A DNA stretch of 16,714 bases from CAWUJK01 sp964586815. GTDB lineage: Bacteria; Patescibacteriota; Gracilibacteria; BD1-5; UBA6164. The DNA lies in assembly GCA_964586815.1 (NCBI GenBank), contig CAZPIB010000018.1, positions 1 to 16,714 on the forward strand, read 5' to 3'. Under the pieces are notes generated by a model that was given only the letters and a program-made list of their open reading frames with translations, made no database searches and was not told the DNA's origin. Made by a program: the position numbers and the translations under genes. Positions 1 to 9,120 of this stretch are shown in pieces (the stretch's first letter is position 1; every line of letters starts with the position of its first letter).

Positions 1-735
1 ACTTGTTTTAGAATCTACATTTTTTAAACCAATTTTTTTTAAAATTTTATCAAATCCTAAACCTGATAATATACTTATAATAAGTTTTTTAATAACTCTT
101 GCTACAAAATAACTTATTGCAAATATTAGTATTGCTCAAATTAATTGAGGAATAAAACCAGTAATATTTTCTATAATATTTTTTATAGGTGCAACTAATT
201 CCTCTTGTCCTAATGTTTCTAATATAGGAGTAATAAAGAATAAAATTACTGTCCAGTATCCAATAATACCAGCTGTTTCTGAAAGAGAATTTTTAGAATC
301 TTCTGAATTTAATTTTTTATCTAAATTTATAGAATTAGCTGCTTTAGTAATTGCTGCTTTAGATAAAACTGCTAAAAACCAAGCTAGTAAAACTAATAAA
401 CCAGCATTTATAAAATTCATTAAATAATTATTAATTAATGAATTTAATGCAGATTGTTCAATTACTCATATATAAGCAAGAGATCAAACAACAGAAACTA
501 ATAATAAAATATAATAAAATATTTTAGAAAAAATATTTCATAAATACTCCATATCTAACTTAACATCTATAATTTGAAAAGCTTTTTTTATAAAATTTGC
601 TTTTGAGATTAGTTTTCAAATTAGATTTGCAATTATTTTTGCAAAAATAAAAACTAAAATAACAATTATTATTGCAATAAGTACTTTTACAACTAATTCA
701 GTTGAGAGACCTATTTTGTCTAAATATTCATTCAT
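1..735 (-). CDS. Mechanosensitive ion channel-like membrane protein with conserved TM-helix repeats (3' end outside window)
   Basis: Reading TGA as Gly gives 245 uninterrupted residues from ATG at 735 to the window edge, so the C-terminus is missing. The protein is strongly hydrophobic. A first membrane helix lies near residues 13-40 (ELVVKVLIAIIIVILVFIF), followed by a basic linker, a pair of helices around 65-90 and 105-125, another near 155-175, and a helix after an Ile-Pro-Gln-Leu-Ile-Gly motif near 197-220. That last pattern (IPQLIGAILIFAISYFVARV) resembles the 'conserved TM helix' repeat found in MscS-type channel proteins of many CPR genomes. Its role would be to let ions pass under membrane tension, but the beta domain that defines MscS is not visible here. 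It diverges from holA across a 135-nt gap. The membrane-protein call is firm; the channel family is inferred. Confidence 0.72.
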
Positions 736-783
736 AATATATTTTTTTAAAAAATTAATATGTAATATAAATTACTTTTTTAG

Positions 784-789
784 TATAAT
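784..789 (+). promoter_or_regulatory. Possible -10 box in the channel/holA divergent gap
   Basis: A perfect TATAAT hexamer lies about 80 nt upstream of holA in the 135-nt divergent gap (736-870). No convincing -35 box lies at the expected distance, and the whole gap is so AT-rich that chance matches are likely. The rest of the gap holds no gene. Confidence 0.22.
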
Positions 790-870
790 AGATTTAAAAT
801 TTTTGTAAAATAAATATTTTATTTTAATAAAAATTAAATATAATATAAAAAATATTTAATTATAAAATAA

Positions 871-1821
871 ATGATATATTTATTTACATGAAAAAATGAG
901 TTTTTAATTAGAGAAAAGACTTTTAGTTGGAAAAATCAATTTGTGAAAAAATTTTGAGATTTTAACTTTGTTCATTTTAAGGATTTAAAAAATATTAATT
1001 ATAATACAATTAATCAAGAACTTCTAGCAGAAGGATTTATGTGAGAGAAAAAATTAATAATAATTGATGATTTTCCTCTTAAATCAAATAACAAAAATCC
1101 TGAATTAAGTGAAAAACAAGATTACTTAGAAGGTATTTTAAATAATATTCCAAATAATAATATTATTATATTCTCATCTATTACTCCTGATAAAAGAAGT
1201 AAATTTTATAAAAAATTAAAAAAAATAGCTACTAAGGTTGAAGAATTTAATGCTATCTTAGATAATGAACTATATTTAATAATTTCAAAAAAATATTGAA
1301 ATAAAATAGATAGTCAAGCAATAAACTTATTAATAAAATATAAATCATGAAATTTAGAAAAAATAGTTTCTGAAATAAAAAAATTACTCATTCTAAATAG
1401 TTCTATTAATTCTAATTTAATTAAAGAAAATATTTTTCCAGAACTTGAGGAATCTATTTTTCAACTTGTCGATGATATTATGAATAAAAATATTCCTGAA
1501 GTTATAAATAAAATAAATATTATTTTATCCCAAACCTCAGTTTATGCTTTTTATAATAATTTATTAGCAAATTTAAGAGTATTAGTTTTTATTAAAAATC
1601 TAAAATCAAAAAATATTAATAATATTTCTGAAATTTTGGACTTAAAAAATAGATCCTTTTTAGTTACTAAAAACTATAAAATAAGTTTAGAAAAATTAAA
1701 TAATTTATATATTTGACTGGTCAAATTAGATAAAAAAATGAAATCATGAAAAATGATTTGAAGTGAAGAGGAGGTTTTAAAAAATGAAATTGAAAAAGAA
1801 ATTTTAAAAATAAACAATTAA
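871..1821 (+). CDS. holA: DNA polymerase III, delta subunit (clamp-loader)
   Basis: The 316-aa product has the family's usual length of roughly 320-340 residues. Delta opens the beta sliding clamp and is one arm of the clamp-loader pentamer at the replication fork. The N-terminus MIYLFTGKNEFLIREK matches the typical delta opening, in which a hydrophobic strand leads to a G-x-N/D-x-(F/Y)-L segment and a charged helix. Degenerate AAA+ features follow: the strand KKLIIIDDF near residues 67-75 and NNNIIIFSS near 104-112, then a helical C-terminal collar domain from about residue 210. There is no Walker A lysine motif, as expected for delta. The reading frame crosses several TGA codons that must be Gly (for example FTGKNE). 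It starts at the first ATG of the open frame, in an A/T-only context without Shine-Dalgarno, and is followed after 27 nt by murD. Delta is poorly conserved, so the call rests on overall pattern. Confidence 0.8.
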
Positions 1822-1848
1822 GTAAATATATTTTGTAATTAAAAATTT

Positions 1849-3216
1849 ATGAAAATTTCAGAATTAAAAAATAAAAAAATTGCAATTCTTTGATATTGAT
1901 TGGAATGAAAATCAACTGAAAAATTTTTAAAAAGATTAGGTTTAAAATATACTATTTTAGATAAAAATTTAGATAAAAATTATTTAAATAAAATAACTAG
2001 CTTTGATTTAATTTTTAAAAGTCCTTGAATTAGTCCATATAATAACTTAGAATTACTTAAAGTTTCAGAAAAACTAACTTCCCAAGTTGAAATTTTAGCT
2101 GATAATTTTGATTGAAAAATTATATGAATAACAGGAACAAAGGGAAAATCTACTATTTCAACTTTACTTTATTTTATATTAAAAGAGCTTTGATATAAGG
2201 TAAAACTTGTTTGAAATATATGAAATCCTGTACTTGATGAGATTGATATTATTTCTTGAGAAAAATATGATTATATTGTTTATGAGCTTTCGAGTTATAT
2301 GCTTGAATGATTAGAGTTAAATATTTTCATATGACTTTTAAATAATATTTATGATTGTCATCTTGATTGGCATAATGGAAGAAATAATTATGAATTAGCT
2401 AAATTTAATATTTTTAAAACCTCAGAATATAAGCTAGTAAATTATGAATTAAAAAATAATTCTAATTTAGTTTTATTTGAAAAAATAGGAATTGATTTTT
2501 TTGGTTTAGAATGACAATATAAATATAAAAACAATATATTTTATGTTAATAATAAAGAATTTATTTTAGATGAAGATATTGCTTTAAAATGAGAACATAA
2601 TAGAAAAAATATTTCTTGAATTTTTGGAATTTTAGATAAAATTTTAAAATCAGAAAATAAAGATATTTTTGATAAAAATTTTATAAAAAGTATTAAAAAA
2701 GTATTAAAAAAATTTAGTGGACTTTCTCATAGACAAGAAAATATTTGAACACACAAATGAATTACTTTTATAAATGATTCAATTGCTACAACTCCTGAAT
2801 CAACAATTGCAGCAATTAAAACATTTTGAGAGAATATTTGAACTATATTTATATGAAATGAAGATTCTGGCTTTAATTTAACTAAACTAAGAGAGACTAT
2901 AGAAAAATATAAAATTCCAAATATTGTACTTTTTCCAAGTACTTGAGAAAAATTATTTTGAGATTTTTCAAAAAATATAGATTTTGATTTAGAAGTTATT
3001 TTTAAAAAAAATAATTTTGAAATAAAATTATTTAAAACTTTAAGTATGCAAAAGTGAGTAGAATTTGCTTATAAAAATACTCAAAAATGAAAAATTGTTT
3101 TACTTTCTACTTGAGCTCCAAGTTTTAATGCAAATTGAACTTGAGTTATGCCTTGGAAATGATTTATTCAAAAAGGAGAAATGTTTAAAAAATATGTTAT
3201 TAAATATTCTAAATAA
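1849..3216 (+). CDS. murD: UDP-N-acetylmuramoyl-L-alanine--D-glutamate ligase
   Basis: This 455-aa Mur ligase adds D-Glu to UDP-MurNAc-L-Ala in the cytoplasm, using ATP, during peptidoglycan precursor synthesis. An N-terminal Rossmann-like UDP-binding domain begins with KKIAILGYGLEGKST (residues 8-22) and includes FKSPGISPYN, the MurD-type S-P-G-(I/V)-x-P motif. The ATP-binding P-loop TGTKGKST occupies residues 95-102. YELSSYMLE and a DCHLDWH motif (family form DHLDxH/Y) follow. SHRQE, FINDSIATTPESTIAAI and NEDSGFN are the hallmark C-terminal motifs; MurD usually has GGxDKG at the last, so NEDSGFN is slightly divergent. Many glycines are encoded by TGA. It sits 27 nt after holA and 6 nt before the next gene, so the three are probably co-transcribed. 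The family call is secure; MurD among the Mur ligases is supported by the SPG motif, length and TPES. Confidence 0.93.
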
Positions 3217-3222
3217 AATTTT

Positions 3223-3756
3223 ATGATTTACTGATTGATTGTTTTTCTTATTATTATGATAATAGTTACTATTTTTTATAGTATATCTTTAATGAATAGT
3301 ATTTTTTATAAAGTTCCTCAAGTTTCTACATTTAATGAAGACTTAAAATTACTTGAAAAAGTTTTTGATAAATATTTAATAAAAAATTGAAAAATATTAG
3401 ATTTATGAAGTTGAAGGTGAAAAATGCTTAGAATTTTTGAAAAAAAATATAAAATGCACTCTACTTGATTTGAAATTGATCTTTCAAATGTAATTATTTC
3501 AAAAATAATAAATAAGTTTTTTTGATATAAAAATAAATCAATTAGGAAAAATTATTTTAAATGAGATTTAAGTGAATTTGATTTTATATATGTTTATCTT
3601 TTTCCTATTTTAATGAAAAAAGTAGAAGAAAAAATTTGGAAATCATCAAAACCTTGAACTATAATTATAGTAAATGCTTTTAAATTTGAAAAACATAAAC
3701 CTCTTGAGGTATTTCAAAAAAATTGAAAAGATAAAATTTTTGTTTATAAAGTTTAA
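3223..3756 (+). CDS. Membrane-anchored class I SAM-dependent methyltransferase, FAM173-like
   Basis: A 177-aa protein begins with one N-terminal membrane helix (residues 2-25, Ile/Val/Phe-rich), putting the catalytic part at the inner membrane surface. The SAM-binding motif I is ILDLGSGRGKML (about residues 58-69), with an acidic motif II in TGFEIDLS and a later DLSEFDFIYVYLFP segment. After that come KKVEEKI and KPGTIIIVNAF. This order (DLGSGxG, GxEID, GDLSEFDxIYVYLFP, short C-terminus ending after an xNAF strand) resembles the small N-anchored methyltransferases related to eukaryotic FAM173/ATPSC-KMT, which methylate lysines; that similarity is my inference and the substrate is unknown. The glycine-rich loop is spelled TGA-AGT-TGA-AGG-TGA, three recoded codons in five. 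It starts 6 nt after murD, suggesting translational coupling. Confidence 0.78.
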
Positions 3757-3796
3757 TATAAAAAAGTAAAGATTTTTTGTTTTTATTCTAATATTT

Positions 3797-4852
3797 TTAC
3801 TCTATGTCTTCTTTACTAATTTCACCTAATCAAGGTCTTCTAGTTAAAAAATTACTAAACTCTTCTCTAATTTCTTGTATTATATTTTTAGAATTTTCAT
3901 AACTATCAGTTGTAACTAATCTTTTTCTATAAGCCTTTACTCAAGGAAAATGTTTTAAATATTGAACTAAGTGTTTTCTAATTTCTAGGCTTCATTTTTT
4001 TTCTCATTTAGTTTCTACTAGTTTAAATGCATGAAATTCCATAATATCAAGAATATCTTTCAAAGTTGGATAATATATTCAATTTATAAAATTTTCTTTT
4101 TTAATCCAAGAATACATTTCTATATGCTCCTCTCAAATAAATGTCCAAGGATTTCAAAAACTTCATCTACCTATCATAAATCAGTCAAGATTTTTTACTT
4201 TTTTCATTCAATCAGTATAATTTAATACATCTCAATTTCAAATAATAGCAATATTGACTTCTTGTTTTAACTTATAAATTGGCTCCCAGTTTGCTATTCA
4301 AGAATATGCTTGTTTTGCTGTTCTTCAGTGGATTGTTAGTAGTTTTGCTCATGCTTTTTCTAAACCTTTTCCAAATTTTATTAAATCTTGTCATCAATCA
4401 AAACTAAGTCTGGTTTTTACTGAAATAGGAAGCTTTGTTGCCTTATCCATTGTTTTTATTATATCAAAAGCTATATTTTCATTTATTAATAATCAACTTC
4501 AATGACCACTTCTAACTACTTTTTTTGCTGGACATCACATATTTACATCAATTCAATACATATCATATTTTTTTTGCTCTATGATTTTTGCTGCTTTTGC
4601 AAACATTTCTGGATCTTTACCAAAAATTTGCATAATAAGTGGTTTTTCAGAATCTGTATGAGGTAAAACCTCATCTTTTAAAAATTTTGAATGAACAAGT
4701 CAATCTGCACTAAAAAATTCACTTATACAAAGTATATGTGGAGCAATTTTTTTAATTGTTTGTCTATAAGCTGAATCTCAATATCAGTCCATTGGAGCTA
4801 AAAAACACAATTTTCATTTTTTTTTTATTTGTTCTTGCCAGAAATTTTTCAT
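3797..4852 (-). CDS. dus: tRNA-dihydrouridine synthase
   Basis: This 351-aa flavoenzyme reduces specific uridines in tRNA to dihydrouridine with FMN and NADPH. The N-terminal barrel strand carries LAPMDGYGDSAYRQ (family form APMxGVTDxxFR), followed by SEFFSADGL. The catalytic cysteine is in VNMGCPAKKV at residue 107, with RSGHGSGLL after it. VKTRLSF, LLTIHGRTAKQAYSG, IIGNGDV and FMIGRGSFGNPW are the usual FMN phosphate-binding and substrate motifs, in the right order. The C-terminal helical domain (about 245-351) is basic and suits tRNA binding. Several of the motif glycines are TGA. It converges on the methyltransferase gene with only 40 nt between stops and no convincing terminator hairpin there. 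It diverges from the gene at 4990. The subfamily (DusA, DusB or DusC) cannot be fixed by eye; DusB-like is most likely. Confidence 0.93.
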
Positions 4853-4879
4853 TATTTTTAATTAATTTTATTTTTTAAA

Positions 4880-4907
4880 ATTTTATTAAAAAAATATAGA
4901 AAAACAA
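4880..4907 (-). promoter_or_regulatory. Candidate promoter for dus
   Basis: On the minus strand TTGTTT (4907-4902) and TAAAAT (4885-4880) are separated by 16 nt, giving a leader of about 20 nt before the dus ATG. It is plausible by spacing but weak against an AT-rich background. Confidence 0.3.
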
Positions 4908-4925
4908 GTTTTATTCTGAAAAGAT

Positions 4926-4960
4926 TTGCAAAAAAGTAGAATAATATGATAGAATAATAT
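4926..4960 (+). promoter_or_regulatory. Candidate promoter with tandem TAGAATAATAT repeat upstream of the 4990 gene
   Basis: TTGCAA (4926-4931) is followed after 18 nt by TAGAAT (4950-4955), which would place transcription start near 4962 and the ATG about 28 nt later. The -10 region is part of an exact 11-nt direct repeat TAGAATAATAT at 4937-4947 and 4950-4960, offset 13 nt. The repeat may provide alternative -10 boxes or a binding site. Confidence 0.35.
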
Positions 4961-4989
4961 TAGTTTTAATAAATATAAAGAAAAATAAA

Positions 4990-5490
4990 ATGACCTTAAC
5001 TACTATCTTAAAAGAAAAAAATGCAAATAAAAATATTTTACTTGCAAATTATAATTTAAATAATAAAAAATTTCCGGTTGGATTTATTAATATTAATAAT
5101 GACTTGATTGATTCAGTATTAATTGATGCTTTAAATATTCTTCCAGCAAATTTTATTATTTCTTCAAAAAATAACAATTTTGATAATAGCTCAAATATTT
5201 CTTTTTTAGATGAAAATTTTTCTAATTCTGGTTTTGATTTTATTGTTTGTGATGATTGTGAAAAATCTATTATGGATTATTTAAAAAATTGAGTAGTCCC
5301 AATTATATGAAAATCTCATCATATTTCATCTATTCTTTCTGAATTTGATGCAGCAAAAACTAGTTGAAATGCTTTTATTTTTGAAAAGAATACATTTTAT
5401 GATATTTACTATTCTATTATCAGATATATAGAAAATTATAAATTTCCATATGATAATAAAGCACTAGTAAAAAATATTTTAGATATTTAA
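4990..5490 (+). CDS. Unrecognised 166-aa protein resembling a minimal GT-B glycosyltransferase C-terminal lobe
   Basis: I do not recognise this gene by name. It has no signal peptide or membrane helix and is Asn/Ile/Phe-rich. Residues 75-145 follow the layout of the nucleotide-sugar-binding lobe of starch/glycogen synthase-like glycosyltransferases: a strand FDFIVCDD, an acidic loop where the family has its PS..E motif, a helix, then NGVVPIIGKSHHISSIL (family YGxxPIVxxxGGLxDxV), then SGNAFIFEKNTFYDIYYSI (family GxGFxF...L...I) and IENYKFPYD. The conserved catalytic Glu and Gly-Gly are not preserved. There is no N-terminal lobe, so it would not be a working synthase by itself. The frame crosses TGA codons (first at 5290-5292) read as Gly. 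It diverges from dus and precedes topA by 67 nt, on the same strand. Confidence 0.7.
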
Positions 5491-5557
5491 AAAAATTTTG
5501 ACTATTTTTAAAAAAAAAATAAACTAATTAGCAGAAAAATATTTGTTAATTTTTTTT

Positions 5558-7822
5558 ATGGCAAAAAATCTTGTGATTGTTGAGTCACCTGCAAAAGGGA
5601 AGACTATTGAGAAATTTTTATGACCTGATTTTAAGGTTGTAGCTAGTATGGGGCATATTAGAGATTTGCCAAAAAAATCTTTAGGAATAGATATTGAAAA
5701 AGATTTTGAACCTACTTATGAAATAAGTCAGGACAAAACAAAAACTGTAAATTGATTAAAAAAACTTGCAAAAGAATCAAATGAAGTATGGATAGCTACC
5801 GATGAGGATAGGGAATGAGAAGCTATTGGTTGGCATTTATGTGCTGCTCTAAAAATTGATCCTAAAAAAACAAAAAGAATAGTTTTTCATGAGATTACAA
5901 AAAAAGCAATATTACATGCAGTTGAAAATCATAAAACTTTAGATTTAGATTTAGTTGATGCTCAACAAGCAAGAAGACTTTTAGATAGACTTGTTTGATT
6001 TAAGGTAAGTCCAGTTTTATGGAAAAAGATTAGAAAAGGACTATCAGCTTGAAGAGTTCAATCTGTTGCTGTTAAATTAATAGTTGAGAAAGAAAAAGAA
6101 ATTATTAATTTTAAACCAGAGGAGTCTTGGAAATTATTTGTGGAACTTAGTTTTGGTAAATCAAAATTTAAATCAGAATTACATAAAGTCTGATGAAAAG
6201 TTAAAAAATTTAAAAACAAAGAAGATGTTTTGAAATATATTTCAACTATTTATTCTAGTATAGAAGATATAAAAAAAACAGAAAACAAAAAATGATTTTT
6301 AGAACTAGAAAAAACTTGAGATTTAGAATTTAAACTTGTGGATTCTATTAAAAAAGATTCAAAAAGAAAACCTTGAGCTCCTTTTACAACTTCAACTCTA
6401 CAACAAGAAGGTTCTAGAAAATTTTGATTTGGTGTAAAACAAACAATGATGGTTGCTCAAAGACTTTATGAAGCAGGTTTTATTTCATATATGAGAACTG
6501 ATTCTGTTAATCTTTCTGATGATGCTTTAAAAACTTCTAAATTAGTAATTGAAAAATATTGGGGATCTAAATATCATAAAAAAAGAAGTTTTATTACTAA
6601 AACTTCTGGAGCTCAAGAAGCTCATGAAGCTATTAGACCAACAGATATTTCAAAAACTCCAGAAAGCTTAAAAACTGAATTAGAACCAACTCAACATAAG
6701 CTTTATACATTAATTTGGAAAAGAACTGTTGCAAGTCAAATGGCCGAAGCAGTTGTAGAAGTTACTACTTTTTTGTTTTCTCCAACTATTAATTCAAATA
6801 GTCAGTGGAAAACAAAATGAGAAGTTATAAAGTTTGATTGATTTATGAAACTTTATATAGAAAGTAAAGATGATGATGAACTAGAAGATGAAGCAGAGGG
6901 AGTTTTACCTGCAATTAATTTGTGAGAATTATTAACAGCTAAAAAACTTGATGCAAATCAAGCTTTTTCTAGACCACCATCTAGATTTACAGAGGCTTCA
7001 CTTGTTAAAAAGATGGAATCAGAATGAATTGGAAGACCTTCAACTTATGCTCCAACTATTGATACTATTATAAATAGATGATATGTAGAAAAATTTGATA
7101 AGAGGTATTTAAAACCTACAGATATTGCATTTACTGTTACTGAATTTTTGAGTAAATATTTTCCTGAAATGATGGAGTATAAATTTACAAAAAAAGTAGA
7201 AGAAGATTTTGATAAAATAGCTGAGTGAAAAAACTCTTGGAGGAATATGCTTAAAAACTTTTGGGAAAATACTTTAAAAAAAGATTTAGAAAATGCAGGA
7301 GAAAATGCTGAAAAAGTTATTGAAGAAGTTGGTAGAAACTGTCCTGAATGTTGAGAAAAATTATTATATAGATACTCAAAAGCCTGAAAATTTGCTTGAT
7401 GCAGCTGATATCCAGAATGTAAATTTATAGAAAAAGATGAAAAAAAGGAGGCTGAACTTGATTTATTAAGAGCTAAATATGACTGAAAATCATGTCCAGA
7501 ATGAATTGAATGAACAATAGTTGTAAAAACTGGTAGATATTGACCATTTTTGACTTCAAGTGAGTATCCAAAAGTAAAATGGATATGAAAAATTAAAAAT
7601 GAAAAAGAAGAATTACTTGAAAAAATATTAGAAGAAAAATGAATGCTAATTGATAAAGAAACTTGAGAAATTCTAGTTTTGAAAAATTCAAAAAGATGAT
7701 TATTTCTAGCTGCTTTAAATTATCCAAAAGTAAAAATAGCAAAACCAATACCAAAAAATATATTAGATGAGGTTGATGCTAAACTTAATCCAAGTAATGA
7801 AGAAGAAGGGAAATTGATTTAA
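5558..7822 (+). CDS. topA: DNA topoisomerase I (type IA)
   Basis: This 754-aa enzyme relaxes negative supercoils by cutting one strand through a 5'-phosphotyrosine bond. The TOPRIM domain begins LVIVESPAKGKT with Glu9, continues through MGHIRDLP, and carries the Mg2+-binding DEDREGE at residues 82-88. VDAQQARRLLDRLVG and GLSAGRVQSVAVK follow. The active site is Tyr311 in FISYMRTDSVNLS, then SGAQEAHEAIRPTD, FSRPPSRFTEASLVKKME and GIGRPSTYAPTI. The C-terminus has one intact four-Cys zinc ribbon (CPECG near residue 595 with GCSGYPEC), then a second topoisomerase C-terminal repeat that keeps only one Cys, and a third short repeat. The first Gly of DREGE is a TGA while the next, in IGWHL, is GGT, clear evidence for recoding. 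The ATG follows a run of T with no ribosome binding site. It ends at a bidirectional terminator. Confidence 0.98.
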
Positions 7823-7830
7823 TATTTAAA

Positions 7831-7870
7831 CATAAAAAAAGATTAGAAAATTTTCTAATCTTTTTTTATG
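7831..7870. terminator. Bidirectional intrinsic terminator, perfect 40-nt palindrome
   Basis: Positions 7831-7850 and 7851-7870 are exact reverse complements. The core stem is AAAGATTAGAAAA/TTTTCTAATCTTT, flanked by A7 on the left and T7 on the right, so a hairpin plus U-tract forms on transcripts from either strand. It sits 8 nt after the topA stop and 21 nt beyond the stop of the converging minus-strand gene. Confidence 0.9.
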
Positions 7871-7891
7871 CTCTATTTCTTATATATGATA

Positions 7892-8410
7892 TTAATCTCA
7901 CAAAGCTAGTTTACATTCTTTAGTTATATTTCAATTAGCACATACTGTATTAGCTATTTCCCAATCCTCTAAAGAAATCCCTCTAGTTTTCATAATAAAA
8001 ATAAATAATTCTTCTATTTCATTTTTAGTAAAACTAGAATCAGTAGTTGTTATAAAGTTTTTTTCTATTCAGTCTGGTTTCCATGTATCTTCTGAAATTG
8101 ATCTACCAAATAAAGAACCAAACAATTGAATATCCATATTAAATAAATCTGGTAACATTTTACTTAGTATATTCAATTGTCATATATCTAATGATATATT
8201 TAATAGAATTTTTTCATTTCAAATAAAATTAAATTTATTCAATGAATCATTATAGACTAAGTCAATATCAGGTGTTACTTTAGAATCAATTTCTTTTAAG
8301 ATATTAATAGCTAAATCTCTTTCTTTTTTTTCTAATTTTTGATTTGCTTGTTTAAGTGTAGTTTCATTATCAAGAATTTCAATAGTTGGATTATTTTCTA
8401 ATCAAAGCAT
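7892..8410 (-). CDS. Hypothetical protein, 172 aa
   Basis: I do not recognise this protein. It begins MLGLENNPTIEILDNETT, followed by a charged, probably coiled or helical stretch (residues 18-42, TLKQANQKLEKKERDLAINILKE split by short breaks), then an alternating hydrophobic region with LLNISLDIGQLNILSKMLPDL. The last third includes FTKNEIEELFIFIMKTRGISLEDWEIANTV and two Cys near the C-terminus (CANGNITKEC). There is no signal peptide or membrane helix, so it is probably cytoplasmic. The frame needs TGA as Gly at several places, including the third codon, and its AT bias and AGA-only arginine match its neighbours, supporting a real gene. It lies 80 nt downstream of the rhomboid gene on the same strand, with its own candidate promoter, and ends just before the shared terminator. 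Confidence 0.75.
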
Positions 8411-8441
8411 ATATTATATATTATATTTATAAGATATTTAT

Positions 8442-8470
8442 ATAATATCATATATTTATATATATTACAA
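8442..8470 (-). promoter_or_regulatory. Candidate promoter for the 172-aa hypothetical gene
   Basis: On the minus strand TTGTAA (8470-8465) and TATTAT (8447-8442) are 17 nt apart, giving a leader of about 26 nt before the ATG at 8410. The 80-nt gap is almost pure A/T, so a chance match cannot be excluded. Confidence 0.4.
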
Positions 8471-8490
8471 AAAAATAATATATGCTTATT

Positions 8491-9120
8491 TTAATCTTTT
8501 TTTGTATTTAATGTTCATAATTTTTCTACTTTTTTATTTGATTTAAAATAATTAAATAGTCAGACTAATTGTTTTTTAAAAAAATCATGAGTTAAATAAA
8601 AGAATATTATTCAAAAAACAACTCAATTTATATGACCAAATAAACTTACTCAAGGGAAAAATCAAACTCAAATACTTATTACTATTGCAGTAATTCATCA
8701 CTTATATTCTGGATTTCTTAATCGTTTTAAATCAAGTATATAATAAGTTATTATAGCTAAAACAAATCAACTTATTCATACTGTAGATGCATTTGGGTCA
8801 AGAAAATTTAAAGCTACTCAATTAAAAATCACAAATAATATAAAAAATATTATAAATTTAGTTTTTCAAATCATTACTTCTAAAATATTTCAGAAATAAT
8901 AAATAAATATGGAATTCATAAGTAAATGCAATATTCAAGAATGTATAAATGTTCAAGTAAAAAATTGTATAAACCAGTGAAAATAATTTTGTTCTAATAA
9001 AAACTTATTATTTATAGACCATTCAGAAATAAAAGATGGATTTAAATATCAAGTAATAGTAAAAAGTACTCATATTAAAATAAGTAAATTTGAAAAACTA
9101 AATTTATGAAAATTAGGCAT
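8491..9120 (-). CDS. Rhomboid family intramembrane serine protease
   Basis: A 209-aa polytopic membrane protein with about six helices. Rhomboids cleave transmembrane segments inside the bilayer using a Ser-His dyad. The helix-2 signature is TGTFIHSGILHLLMNS (His60, His65, Asn69), matching HxxxxHxxxN. The nucleophile is Ser117 in TVGISGFV (family GxSG), and the second catalytic residue is His163 in FGHINGVVFG. Both glycines beside the nucleophile motif and many helix-packing glycines come from TGA or GG-codons as expected. The protein lacks extra domains and has a basic C-terminal tail, like short GlpG-type enzymes. Its ATG overlaps the lgt stop region by 8 nt, so it is translationally coupled to lgt. 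Residue 133, in the loop LDLKxLRNPEYK, is encoded by CGA, the only in-frame CGN codon seen in the window. Family assignment is secure; the substrate is unknown. Confidence 0.93.

Noticed and set aside
3757..3796. Possible terminator between the methyltransferase gene and dus
   Set aside because: A and T runs are present, but the best pairing (AGTAAA with TTTACT) leaves a loop of nearly 30 nt; no stable hairpin is visible.
4031..4225. Plus-strand 64-codon open frame within dus
   Set aside because: It is the antisense of a well-conserved tRNA-dihydrouridine synthase.
8411..8490. AT-only stretch considered as a replication origin or repeat
   Set aside because: It has no DnaA-box-like TTATNCACA sites or ordered iterons; the alternating TA reads as ordinary intergenic DNA with a candidate promoter.
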